From the NCBI GenBank assembly GCA_937139495.1, contig CAKZQC010000042.1, positions 1 to 64,000 on the forward strand: a stretch of DNA of 64,000 nucleotides, read 5' to 3'. Positions 35,901 to 45,300 of the stretch are shown here, piece after piece (the first letter of the stretch is position 1; each line of letters opens with the position of its first letter). The notes under the pieces are model-generated. The model did no database searches. It worked only from the letters and a program-made list of their open reading frames with translations, and had not been told where the DNA came from. The stretch comes from an uncultured Saprospiraceae bacterium (GTDB lineage Bacteria > Bacteroidota > Bacteroidia > Chitinophagales > Saprospiraceae). The position numbers and the translations under genes were made by a program.

Positions 35901-36978
35901 CGTAATCAGTAGCAGCAGCTAAACCTGTAATAGCAGTAGGATTGGCAGAAACTACCATCATATTGCCAGTACCTTGAGTAAAACCATCTACGTCATATTC
36001 TACTTGCCAAGAAGTAGCCGTACCGTTTTCGGTCCAAGCAAAATCAAGAGCAGTAGTAGTAACGTTGCTAGTCATCAATGCTGAAGGAGCAGGACAGCTA
36101 ATGAGAGTAGTGAATGAACTAGGACCTGTGATGATACTAGAGTCACCAGGACCACAAATAGCACGTACGTAAAAGTCATAATCTGTGTCACTTGTCAAGC
36201 TATTGACAGTCAGTGGGTTAGATCCAGTAACAATTGCCGTGCCAGTACCTGGAGTAAAACCATCAACACCATACTCTACTTCCCATTGTGTAGCTGTAGC
36301 CCTTTCGGTAAATCCAAAATCAACACTGTTTGTGCTAATATTGGTTGTTGTGAGTGCTGTAGGAGCAGGACAAGATGGTGGTATCCTTACCATAAAGTTG
36401 TCTATGTACACATTGTAGTCTGTAACGGCAAGAGACGATGCACCATAAAAACCAAATTTAACAACTCCAGTATAACCTGCTAAATTAATTGCAATAGCAT
36501 CTCCAGTATTGCTAGGTTGATCGTTAACATCCCAAAGTCTTAAGATATCGTTAGTTGACCAAGTAGCACCGTTGTCAGTAGAAATAAATACTGCAAGAGT
36601 ATCATCTGCATCCATAAGATCAGCACCAGTTCCTATAAAGTCAGTAAGGATAACATCGAACTCTAACTGATAAGTAGTCGTACCAGTGCCCAAATCAATA
36701 GACGGGCTAATCAACCACTCATTTCTGTTAGTTGAATAGATATTCATTCTGGCAGCACCAGTCGTACCAACATTACCAAAACCATCAGCTTGCCATGTAG
36801 AAGTAGTGCCAGTTAGTACCGTAGATACATTTGGTCTTCCTTGTGCTTCAGTCCAACAAGTAGGAATGAAAGAGGTGAAATCCTCTGTGTAAGGAGGTGC
36901 AACTGCTGTACATTGAGCTGTTGCGTAGTTTGTCCACATACAGAAGCATGCCAGACATAACATTAAAATTTTGTTCAT
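31663..36978 (-). CDS. Giant T9SS-secreted multidomain adhesin-like protein 1
   Basis: A 1,771-residue surface or secreted protein. After a signal peptide (MNKILMLCLACFCMWTNYATAQ) come jelly-roll modules of the cleaved-adhesin/MAM type (for example YTEDFTSFIPTCW ... DNFMVRIPP) alternating with fibronectin type III domains (SCPAPTALTTTNISTNSVDF ... ICGPGD). A lamin-tail domain follows (NLVITEIMYNSPE), then a CARDB-like Ig domain (VAASAYIGLDSVYC), three SprB-type repeats (YMWSDG, FVWSDG, YLWDDN) and a Por secretion-system C-terminal sorting domain (LNMFPNPTTANVFVQ ... RKLIITRN). ATG 36978 is set by the signal peptide. The last roughly 410 residues match adhesin 2 almost perfectly. Confidence 0.88.
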   Translation of the reverse strand: MNKILMLCLACFCMWTNYATAQCTAVAPPYTEDFTSFIPTCWTEAQGRPNVSTVLTGTTSTWQADGFGNVGTTGAARMNIYSTNRNEWLISPSIDLGTGTTTYQLEFDVILTDFIGTGADLMDADDTLAVFISTDNGATWSTNDILRLWDVNDQPSNTGDAIAINLAGYTGVVKFGFYGASSLAVTDYNVYIDNFMVRIPPSCPAPTALTTTNISTNSVDFGFTERATATQWEVEYGVDGFTPGTGTAIVTGSNPLTVNSLTSDTDYDFYVRAICGPGDSSIITGPSSFTTLISCPAPSALMTSNVTTTALDFAWTENGTATSWQVEYDVDGFTQGTGNMMVVSANPTAITGLAAATDYDFYVRAVCGAGDSSTWVGPFSATTLCDVITPAYSENFDTYVPTCWTEQSGKINTPLTGTSSGWFAGTFGNISGTTAAEYNLYTSTAGQWVISPSIDLGTGNNYQVEFDVAATDYNDPGVAALFEATDTLAVVISTDNGVTWSTANILQIWEQGSEPSATGDNIVIDLSPYSGVVKIGFYAIASTSSASDFDVSVDNFKVRVPPTCNAPSALISTNLATNSADFGFTENGTATQWAVEYGPTGFAQGSGITVGINSNPATITGLTAATDYDFYVRAICGPGDSSTWVGPSSFATLCGPIMAPWTETFTATSLPNCWIDSGQDPFTFSTTPDWGATGTTDYTTGGGTNYAWIDGSTPNTAPDTLMTPFIDATALTTPHLCFALFSNNTDNASNNTIGIEFYDGATWNILATFQQNLGPDWAELSYDLSAFTISGPVQARFIVDMTAGNNAFYNDILLDDISLNNGGCAESCITPGQLTATNITATTADLGSASMGSSFELEYGIDGFTQGTGNIMVSSNNPATVSGLTQNTDYQFYVRNICGAGDTSIVAGPFDFTTLANCPAPSALMTSNATTTTLDFGWTENGTATSWQVEYDVDGFTQGAGNMMVVATNPTAITGLTADTDYDFYVRAICGAGDSSTWVGPFSSRTPCAVIIPTYTTNFATFLPACWSDSDDGTVTTGPIGTNISDWDQDGTSAIFNLYSDDNSDWLISPEFDLSTGAWQLEIDANAADFTFSGPASSFSGMGSDDSVQVVISTDNGATWTAIYTWDVNNSLTFAPATTTVSLTAYTSNAIFGIIASEGFVDDTEDYYAIINNFAITPFVAPPAPNLVITEIMYNSPESGADSLEFIEIYNAEPITVDVSGYSLTGVTHTFGAGTSIAAGGYYVVAVNATAFNTVYGMSADAIWASGGLSNGGETILLLDANGATVDSVRYATGGVWPSSPNGNGPSLVFCDVTLDNADGANWFASTTSTGVTINGNVVMASPGAADMICTPTAPFEDVAASAYIGLDSVYCGANVNLSGQLVITNNTAVDAANVPYTITVDGFPVLTNTITLLAGNSSDTITVGPLPVTPGSYDIAAFTSYMADSLITNDTISTTIVVSNTTASIASSTNTSCNGTADGMATAMGSNGVPGYNYMWSDGTMGATLMNAAAGTYTVVVTDTVGCVDSTTTVISEPAVLSTINTATNVDCNANATGGVDLTVSGGTPNYTFVWSDGSTMEDASGLMAGAYYVTVTDANGCMAVDSATVTQPAALVVSTNQDSSGNATSIVTGGTTPYAYLWDDNNAQNTATATGLQNGTYTVVVTDANNCQDSATINVVVIGVESLASVASLNMFPNPTTANVFVQLDLVQTADVTVQVMTVTGQSVLTKVVGAMQSELIELPTANLATGVYLVQMNIGDEQVTRKLIITRN

Positions 36979-37332
36979 AAGATAAGATTTAAAGTGAATA
37001 AATAAATATTTAAAATAATGCAATAAAATTACCTTGTAATATAATTGCAAGCCTATAAAGATAGGCATTTTTATTTGCTTAACCATTTTATTTGAATCAA
37101 TTATCCATAGATGACACTAGCTGAGGTTAAGGCTTAGGGCATATATATGCTATATGAAATTGTCCGAAAAATTAGCTATTTTTAAAATAAAATACTGTTA
37201 GGCAACGCCTCAAACGGTAATGAGTTTTGATAAATTTCGGATAACAAAGGAACAAAAAAAGAGCTGCCTCCCAACTAGGGAAGCAGCTCTTTGTAGTATA
37301 AAAGTACTAGAGATTAAAACTTAAAGAGTAGT
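36979..37332. other. Intergenic region between adhesin 1 and adhesin 2
   Basis: About 350 bases. It holds the leader of adhesin 1, an A+T-rich stretch, an ATGACACTAGCT segment near 37110 that resembles the dispersed motif at 28998, and the terminator and 3' flank of adhesin 2, which are part of the duplicated segment. Confidence 0.5.
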
Positions 37333-38584
37333 TTAGTTTCTAGTAATAATCAATTTGCGAGTTACTTGCTCGTCACCAATGTTCATCTGTACTAGATAAA
37401 CCCCAGTAGCCAAGTTAGCAGTAGGCAATTCGATTAGTTCCGATTGCATAGCACCAACGACTTTAGTCAATACAGACTGACCAGTAACGGTCATTACTTG
37501 TACTGTTACATCAGCAGTTTGTACCAAATCCAACTGTACAAAAACGTTTGCAGTAGTTGGGTTCGGGAACATATTCAAACTAGCCACACTAGCCAAAGAT
37601 TCTACACCGATAACAACAACATTGATAGTAGCACTATCTTGACAGTTGTTAGCATCAGTTACAACAACCGTATAAGTACCGTTTTGTAAACCAGTAGCAG
37701 TAGCAGTGTTTTGAGCATTGTTATCATCCCACAAGTAAGCGTAAGGAGTAGTACCACCCGTAACAATAGAAGTAGCATTGCCACTACTATCTTGGTTGGT
37801 AGAAACAACTAAAGCAGCAGGTTGAGTAACCGTAGCACTATCAACAGCCATACAGCCGTTGGCATCAGTAACCGTTACATAGTAAGCACCAGCCATCAAT
37901 CCGCTAGCATCTTCCATAGTAGAACCGTCTGACCATACAAAAGTATAGTTAGGAGTACCACCCGAAACAGTCAAATCAACACCACCAGTAGCATTAGCAT
38001 TACAATCTACGTTAGTAGCCGTATTGATCGTACTAAGTACAGCAGGCTCAGAGATAACAGTAGTTGTAGAATCAACACAACCAACCGTATCAGTAACTAC
38101 AACGGTGTAAGTACCAGCAGCAGCATTCATCAAAGTAGCACCCATAGTACCGTCAGACCACATGTAGTTGTAGCCTGGTACACCATTAGATCCCATAGCC
38201 GTAGCCATACCATCTGCAGTACCATTACAAGAAGTATTGGTAGAAGAAGCGATAGAAGCAGTAGTATTAGAGACAACAATGGTAGTACTAATAGTATCAT
38301 TGGTGATCAATGAATCAGCCATATAAGAAGTGAAAGCGGCAATGTCATAGCTACCAGGAGTAACAGGCAACGGACCGACTGTAATAGTATCTGAAGAGTT
38401 GCCCGCCAATAGCGTAATCGTATTGGTCAAAACAGGAAACCCATCAACAGTAATAGTATAAGGAACGTTAGCTGCATCAACAGCAGTATTGTTAGTAATA
38501 ACTAATTGCCCCGAAAGGGTAACACTAGCACTACAATAAACAGAATCTAAACCAATGTAAGCACTAGCAGCAACATCTTCGAAT
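37239..38584. repeat. 1.35-kb near-identical duplication, copy 2
   Basis: Copy of 31569-32914. The identity includes non-coding 3' sequence and the terminator. It stops abruptly inside the coding region at a domain boundary. Confidence 0.92.
37254..37293 (-). terminator. Terminator of giant adhesin 2
   Basis: Identical to the terminator at 31584-31623. Confidence 0.85.
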
Positions 38585-41500
38585 ACTGCAGCTGGTTTTG
38601 GTTCGTAAGTAAAGTCATCTATATAAACTTCATAGATACCTTCGCCGTGCATGAATGCAATGTACTCATTGGTGCCAATCAGGGTTTGATTGTCTAGATC
38701 AATAGTGTACATCTGGAAGCCAGCTTGTGCCAATAATTCAGCATTAGTAAAACTGTCATAAACAACAAAAGTAGCTGCGTCAGTAGCATCACTCATCGTA
38801 CCAATATACAATGCTATGTCAGTATTAGAAGTAGCAGTATTTTCCATGTGTGCCATAAATCTGATTCTGTTAGCACCTGATGGCAAATCAGAAAACTGAG
38901 GGCTCACAATAATAGCAGAGTCACCATTACTAATATCACCATCATTCAATTCTATTGCATTAGGAGCAGAAGGAATTGTTTGGGTATCATCTGTGCTAGC
39001 TGTTAATTCTATATCAGCAGCTCCAGGACCAGCAATTCTCCAACATGGAATGCCATCAAAAGGATCTACGGCAGGAGCACCATCAAAGTTCTGTGTGTAA
39101 GTAGCTGTGAAAGGCAAACAGTTGGTCGTGAATACCAATGGACCTACCCAAGCACTAGAATCTCCAGCACCACAAGCAGCTCTAACATAGTAAGCGTAAG
39201 CCGTACCTGCTGTCAATCCTGTCAATGTAGTTGGATTGGTCAATACAGATGTAGTCGTACCAGTTCCCTGTACAAAACCTGGTGCACCATATTCGAGTTC
39301 CCAGTTGGTAGCTGTACCGTTTTCTGTCCAACTTAAGTCAACAGAAGTAGTCGTAATGTTCAATGCCATTAGTGCGGTAGGAGCAGGGCAGCTAATCAAT
39401 GTTCTTGCATTGATAGGACCAACAGTAATACTACTGTCTCCAGGACCACAAATAGTAGTAACGTAGAAGCTATAATCAGTTTCAGGTGTCAATCCAGTTA
39501 TATTCAAAGGATTGCTAGTAGTAACAACACTCATAGTTGGTGCTGCACCAGCAATACCATATTCTACAAAGAAATTGGTAGCAGGACCATTCGCAGTCCA
39601 ACTCAAATCAACAGATCTTGCTGTCAAGTTAGTCGTATTAATTGCAGAAGGTGCTGCACAAGAAACACAAGCTTGAACCTGTACTAAATCAATAGCCATA
39701 TCACCTTCGTACCCTAGTCCACCAGTACCTTTAGTACCTATGAATCTTAGCATAACCATAGACCCAGTATAAGGTGTCATATCTGGACTAGCAATCAACC
39801 AAGGATCTGAATCTGAGGTCTGTTGTTGACCTGTTTGTGACCAAATAGAAGTCCATGTAGCACCTCCATCATCAGAGACTTCTACAGAAAGCGTTCCTAT
39901 ATCAGCACCATACATGTGATATTGGAATAGCAATCTAGCTGCGGAGTTCGCTGAGGTTAGGTCGATACTAGGAGAAGTTAATGTATCTGCTTGACCAGCA
40001 GAACCTCCTGTAGTTTCTAAATACATGAAGCCAGTACCACTTTGTGCCGCACTTGGTCCTGTACCTAATGAACTTGTTCCTCCAGTTCCGTCCCATGTCC
40101 AATCAGGATCAGTACTTGCTACTTGATTCCAACCAGCAGGAAATCCACCTTCAAAATCTTCGGAATAAACGAAAGACTGGCTACCTGTAGCACAAGTCAA
40201 TGGAGCCAAAAGCGTAGTAAACGCAGTACTTGCATTAGAAGCAGTACTAGTATCGTTCATGCCACAAACAGCTCTTACGTAATACTGATAACTAGTATTG
40301 TTAGTCAAACCTGTAACCGTAGTAGGATTGGTAGAGGCAAATACGGTGGTACCAGTACCAGGAGTAAATCCAAGAGGTCCGTATTCAATTGCCCAATTAG
40401 AAGCTGTACCATTTTCTGTCCAGTTGAGGGTTGCTGAATTTTCAGTAACCGTCGAGCTGCTAGGAGTAGTAGGTGCGGCACAACTAGCTAGGTTAGTTAC
40501 CACGAAGTTGTCAATAGAAACATCATAATCCGTATTGCTGACAGAAGATGCGGCATAAAAACCAAATTTGACGACACCAGTATAACCAGTTAAGTCAAGA
40601 ACAATAGCATCACCAGTATTGCTTGGTTGATCATTAACATCCCAAAGTCTTAGGATATTGCTAGTTGACCAAGTCGCGCCATTGTCTGTAGAAATCACGA
40701 TTGCAAAACTATCATCTACACCCATTAAGTCAGGTGCCGTATTATTGTAATTGGTAAGGATAACATCAAATTCTAATTGATAACTAGTAGCACCAGTTCC
40801 CAAGTCAATAGAAGGGCTAACCAACCATTCATTTCTGTTAGTTGTGTAGATATTAACTCTAGCAGCACCAGTAGTACCAACGTTACCAAAACCATCTCCA
40901 TCCCAAAACGAAGTAGTACCAGTCAATACGGTAGAAGTATTTAGTCTGCCTTTGGCTTCTGACCAACAAGGGTTCAGGAAAGTCGCAAAGCTCTCGCTGT
41001 ATGTAGGTGTATAGCTAGTAGCACAACTAGTAGCAAAAGTTCTAACAGTACTCCAAGTACTGGTATCACCAGCACCACAAATAGCTCTCACATAGAAACC
41101 ATAAGTCGATCCTGCCATCAAGCCCGTGATCGTCTCAGGGTTGCTGTTTATAATCATGCGAGTGCCACTACCTAGTGCAAATCCAGCAACATCATACTCG
41201 ACCTCCCATTGTGTAGCAGTACCGTTTTCCGTAAATCCTAAATCAGCACTATTTGTGGTGGTATTAGCAGCTGTAAGTGCTGTAGGAACAGGACAACTGA
41301 TTAGGGTAGTAAATGCGTAAGCACCTACGATAGTACTCGTATCAATAGGAGAGCATACCGCAGCTAAGTAAAAGTCGTAGTCTGTATCACCCATTAATCC
41401 TGTCAATGTGTAAGGATTGCTAAGTGCTGTTACTAGTGTACCAGTACCTTGTGCAAAGCCAGTAGGGCCATACTCTATGCCGTATCCTAGTGGTGCACCA

Positions 41501-42150
41501 GCTTGCGTCCAGCTAATATCTACTGAATTTGCTGTTGCATTAGATTCCATAATCAAAGAAGGTGAAATACAAGAAGGACGCTCCATCACTTTGACATCAT
41601 CAATGAGCAAGTCATTGTAATAATCATTAACGTCACCGCCACCTTGTGCCACAAAGCGAACCTTGACACTATCGCCACCTGAATAGGTGAAGCCAGTAAG
41701 GTCGTAGTTCATAGCATCCCAGCCATAAGCAGTATTGCCTTGTAGTCTATCTACTTGCAACCAAGTAGTACCGTCCCATGCCAAAATATACAGGATATTG
41801 TACACGTTCAGTGTAGTAGTAGCAGTGTAATGACTTTCGTAGTAAAACTGTAAATTAGGTGTCGTTAGCGTAGAAACATCAATACCAGGTGTTTCGATAG
41901 AAACACTGTCATCGGTGCCTGTAAAATCTACCCAAGCATAATTCCCACCATTGTCACTGTGATCCAGTGTAGAAGTTACATCATAGCCAGCTCCTGTACT
42001 GAATGCCCAAGGGCCTCCAGTTACAGCTGTTTGTGTCCAGTCAGTAGGGGTAGTTGTTCCATCAAACGACTCGCTAAAGACCGTCTGTGCAGCAATTGAA
42101 TTTGTCCACATACAGAAGCATGCTAGACATAACATTAAAATTTTGTTCAT
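37333..42150 (-). CDS. Giant T9SS-secreted multidomain adhesin-like protein 2
   Basis: A 1,605-residue paralogue of adhesin 1. It has the same signal peptide (MNKILMLCLACFCMWTN; the first 50 bases of coding sequence differ at one position), a series of jelly-roll modules (FSESFDGTTTPTDW, YSESFATFLNPCW, YSEDFEGGFPAGW, YTQNFDGAPAVDPF) and six or so fibronectin type III domains between them (SWTENGTATNWELEY type). It has no lamin-tail domain. From VAASAYIGLDSVYC onward it is essentially identical to adhesin 1, including the three SprB repeats and the sorting domain. It is likely exported by the T9SS and attached to the surface, with a role in adhesion or gliding; the ligand is unknown. Confidence 0.88.
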   Translation of the reverse strand: MNKILMLCLACFCMWTNSIAAQTVFSESFDGTTTPTDWTQTAVTGGPWAFSTGAGYDVTSTLDHSDNGGNYAWVDFTGTDDSVSIETPGIDVSTLTTPNLQFYYESHYTATTTLNVYNILYILAWDGTTWLQVDRLQGNTAYGWDAMNYDLTGFTYSGGDSVKVRFVAQGGGDVNDYYNDLLIDDVKVMERPSCISPSLIMESNATANSVDISWTQAGAPLGYGIEYGPTGFAQGTGTLVTALSNPYTLTGLMGDTDYDFYLAAVCSPIDTSTIVGAYAFTTLISCPVPTALTAANTTTNSADLGFTENGTATQWEVEYDVAGFALGSGTRMIINSNPETITGLMAGSTYGFYVRAICGAGDTSTWSTVRTFATSCATSYTPTYSESFATFLNPCWSEAKGRLNTSTVLTGTTSFWDGDGFGNVGTTGAARVNIYTTNRNEWLVSPSIDLGTGATSYQLEFDVILTNYNNTAPDLMGVDDSFAIVISTDNGATWSTSNILRLWDVNDQPSNTGDAIVLDLTGYTGVVKFGFYAASSVSNTDYDVSIDNFVVTNLASCAAPTTPSSSTVTENSATLNWTENGTASNWAIEYGPLGFTPGTGTTVFASTNPTTVTGLTNNTSYQYYVRAVCGMNDTSTASNASTAFTTLLAPLTCATGSQSFVYSEDFEGGFPAGWNQVASTDPDWTWDGTGGTSSLGTGPSAAQSGTGFMYLETTGGSAGQADTLTSPSIDLTSANSAARLLFQYHMYGADIGTLSVEVSDDGGATWTSIWSQTGQQQTSDSDPWLIASPDMTPYTGSMVMLRFIGTKGTGGLGYEGDMAIDLVQVQACVSCAAPSAINTTNLTARSVDLSWTANGPATNFFVEYGIAGAAPTMSVVTTSNPLNITGLTPETDYSFYVTTICGPGDSSITVGPINARTLISCPAPTALMALNITTTSVDLSWTENGTATNWELEYGAPGFVQGTGTTTSVLTNPTTLTGLTAGTAYAYYVRAACGAGDSSAWVGPLVFTTNCLPFTATYTQNFDGAPAVDPFDGIPCWRIAGPGAADIELTASTDDTQTIPSAPNAIELNDGDISNGDSAIIVSPQFSDLPSGANRIRFMAHMENTATSNTDIALYIGTMSDATDAATFVVYDSFTNAELLAQAGFQMYTIDLDNQTLIGTNEYIAFMHGEGIYEVYIDDFTYEPKPAAVFEDVAASAYIGLDSVYCSASVTLSGQLVITNNTAVDAANVPYTITVDGFPVLTNTITLLAGNSSDTITVGPLPVTPGSYDIAAFTSYMADSLITNDTISTTIVVSNTTASIASSTNTSCNGTADGMATAMGSNGVPGYNYMWSDGTMGATLMNAAAGTYTVVVTDTVGCVDSTTTVISEPAVLSTINTATNVDCNANATGGVDLTVSGGTPNYTFVWSDGSTMEDASGLMAGAYYVTVTDANGCMAVDSATVTQPAALVVSTNQDSSGNATSIVTGGTTPYAYLWDDNNAQNTATATGLQNGTYTVVVTDANNCQDSATINVVVIGVESLASVASLNMFPNPTTANVFVQLDLVQTADVTVQVMTVTGQSVLTKVVGAMQSELIELPTANLATGVYLVQMNIGDEQVTRKLIITRN

Positions 42151-42327
42151 GAAATAAAGTTTAAATAATAAAATAAAGTATTTGAATAAAAAAACAAATA
42201 ATCTCTTTTTATGAGCCTATAAATATAGGCATTGTAGGAGACTAACTGATATTATGTGAGCACTAGGTTTGCCAATTAGGCTAATTAATTTTGCCTCCGT
42301 TTCTCGCTTACCTTAGCACTTTAAGCT

Positions 42328-45300
42328 CTAATGTTTGGCAACAACAAATTTGCGTGTTATTTGCTCCGTACCAGTGTTGATATGCAGAATGTAAACGCCA
42401 GATGCTAAGTTATTGGTTGGCAATTCGATTAATTCGGATTGCATAGTCCCGACTACTTTAGAAACTACAGACTGACCAACAATTGTCGTTACCTGTAACG
42501 TGACATTAGCGGTTTTTATCAAATCTAGCTGCACAAATATAGTAGCATTGGTTGGGTTGGGAAATAGGTGGAGATTAGAAATATTGGTCAATGCTGGAAT
42601 CCCTGTCACAGATGCAGTCTTGTCTTGTTGATTTTGGTCAATAGTAGAAGGGCTATAGATTGGTTTATTGCCGCTGCTTGAATCTCCCATTGTACTGGCA
42701 TGCATAAAGGTGTGGTACATTTGATTACTGACAATTGTGAAAGCAGGTCTAGGAGGACAAACAATAGTAACCGTATCATTAGTCGGACAGTTGTAGCCAT
42801 CGCTAATGGTAACCATATAGGTTGCTGGTACTACATTGGTCAAATCTTGCGAAGTGTCGCCGTTGCTCCAGTTATATATAATAGTGCCTATGCCACCAGA
42901 TATCGTCAAATCAATGGTGCCAGTACAACTATTCAACGTAGGAGTGGTTGTGGTCGATATGGTACTGGTCAATAAGGGGGGCTCTATAATATTGGCTGTA
43001 GCGGAGTCTATGCAACCAATAGAATCACTGACTACCACTGTATAGAGTCCTTTAGCTACATTTGTCAATTGTGCATTAGTAGTTCCGTTAGACCATAGAT
43101 ATTGGTAACTTGGAATACCATTAGTGGTGTTAGCGAGTGCACTACCATCGCTCAGTCCAAAACAAGTTACTTGCTGGTTAATAATAGAAGCTGTAATATC
43201 CGAACTATTGCCAATGATACTAATAGTATCATTGATTGGTAACGAATCACTCTGATAGTACGTATAGAATTTCAGATTGTACGAACCTACTGTCGAACTG
43301 ATAGCAGCCAAAGAGAGGGTATCCAAACTATTCGCAGCCAATATTGGAATAGACCCTGTCAGTACCAAATTATTATTAAGCAAAGCTCTATAAGGAACAT
43401 TGTAAGCATCTACTGCTGTCTGGTTACTAACTATCACTTGAGCAGATTGAAATAGGTCATTGCCACAATAAATAGAGTCCATTCCTAGAAATGCTACAGG
43501 AGCAATATCTTCAAATGGGGGGCAAGCAACACTCGTAATCGCCAGATTGTACAATCCTTGGTTGGAGTACGTATTATTTCCTTCTATTACGATGTATATA
43601 GTATCTCCTACTGCAAAATTTGTATTTGTATTGACATTGATAGTAATACTAGATTGCGTACCACAATAATTGTTATTAGCAGTCAAGTAAGTGGTGGCAT
43701 CAGCTGCCCAAAGACTAAGAATAGTATTGAACGAAGATCCACACAAGGAAATGGTAAACGAATTAGTACACGGTGGAATAACAAATTGGTAAAACAAATC
43801 ATCATAGGTATTAAATCCTCCCTGATTGGTATAACAAGAATCGTTGTTGCGACTATCATAATAAGGCAACGTTCCTACTTGAATGGCGTTGGCAGCACCA
43901 TCTCCTGGCATTAGTAAACAAGCTGTTTGTAAAGTATTTGGAGATGACCAATTGCTAGTGTCTCCTATGCCACAAATAGAACGAATGTAATAGTGATAAT
44001 TACTATTGCTTTGCAAACCACTAAGGACAACAGTTGGATTGGTCGAAACTAACTGCGTGATTCCCGTTCCTATCGCAAAGCCCGCCAATCCATATTCCAC
44101 TTCCCATTGCGTAGCAGGGCTATTGATTGCCCAGCTGATCGTCGCAGTAGTAGCAGTAGTACTAGCGCTGCTAGTAGTATAAGGAGTATTGCAAGAAACA
44201 GGCGTGTAGAAAGTGCCCGTAGGCGACCATCGACTAGTGTCACCTGGTCCACAAATCGATCGGATATAGTAATCGTAATTTGTGCTATACTGTAGACCCA
44301 CTATTGTATCTGGGTTGCTTGTTGTATTTATTATGGTGCCTGTTCCTATCGCAAAACCAGCCAATCCATATTCTATTTGCCACTGTGTAGCAGTGGCATT
44401 TTCTGTCCAATGGAGAACAGCGGTTGCATTGTATGTCGTATTACTAGAAAGCAATGAAGGGGCAGGGCAAGAAATAAGGGTCACGACACTACCGACAGGT
44501 GACCATCGGCTGCTATCATTAGCACCACAAACTGCACGGATATAGTAGTCGTAGTGAGTATCGGACTGTAGCCCAATCAAGGTCTTTGGGTTGTTTGTCG
44601 TATGGACGGTAGTCCCTGAGCCGACCACAAAACCCGCCATGCCATACTGAATTTCCCATTGTGTAGCATTGCCATTTTCCGTCCAGCCTATTGTGGCTGT
44701 ATTGGTCGTAATCGCATTAGCAGTAGGCAACGAAGGGGCAGGGCAAGAAATAAGTGTTTGGAAAATACCGAGTGAAGACCATGTGCTGGAGTCGCCGATG
44801 CCACAAATAGCTCTAGCATAATAATCATAAGTTCTGTCAGGAGTCAATCCACTTGCTCTGAATGGATTAGTAGCTGTGTTTATTAAGATTCCTGTTCCTG
44901 GCACAAATCCTTGTAACCCATATTCAATTTGCCACTCTGTGGCACTGCCATTCTCTACAAATCCTAGATTGGCAGTCGTCATCGTCACACTATCGGCTCG
45001 TAGCGGCGAGGGAGTCGGGCAAGTGGCTGCAGTTCTTATTTCGAATCTTTTTAAATTAAACCTAGAGGTTATCGCATCATTGACAGTACCATTAGATGCT
45101 CTAATTCCAAACATGGTATTCGTACTATTGTAGGCAGATAAATCAATTAAGTAGTCATTATAGATAGTAGTAGCGGAGTTTTGTTGATTCCAACTGTAAA
45201 TAGTAGTCCAAGTCGCACCACTATCAATAGATATATTAATCTGCACAGAATCGTCTGATCCCATTCTTGGGTTGATCGCGCCACCATTGTCGCTGGAACT

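Noticed and set aside
31774-38584. Identical 81-residue plus-strand frames in both copies of the duplicated adhesin segment
   Set aside because: They are antisense shadows duplicated along with the coding sequence.
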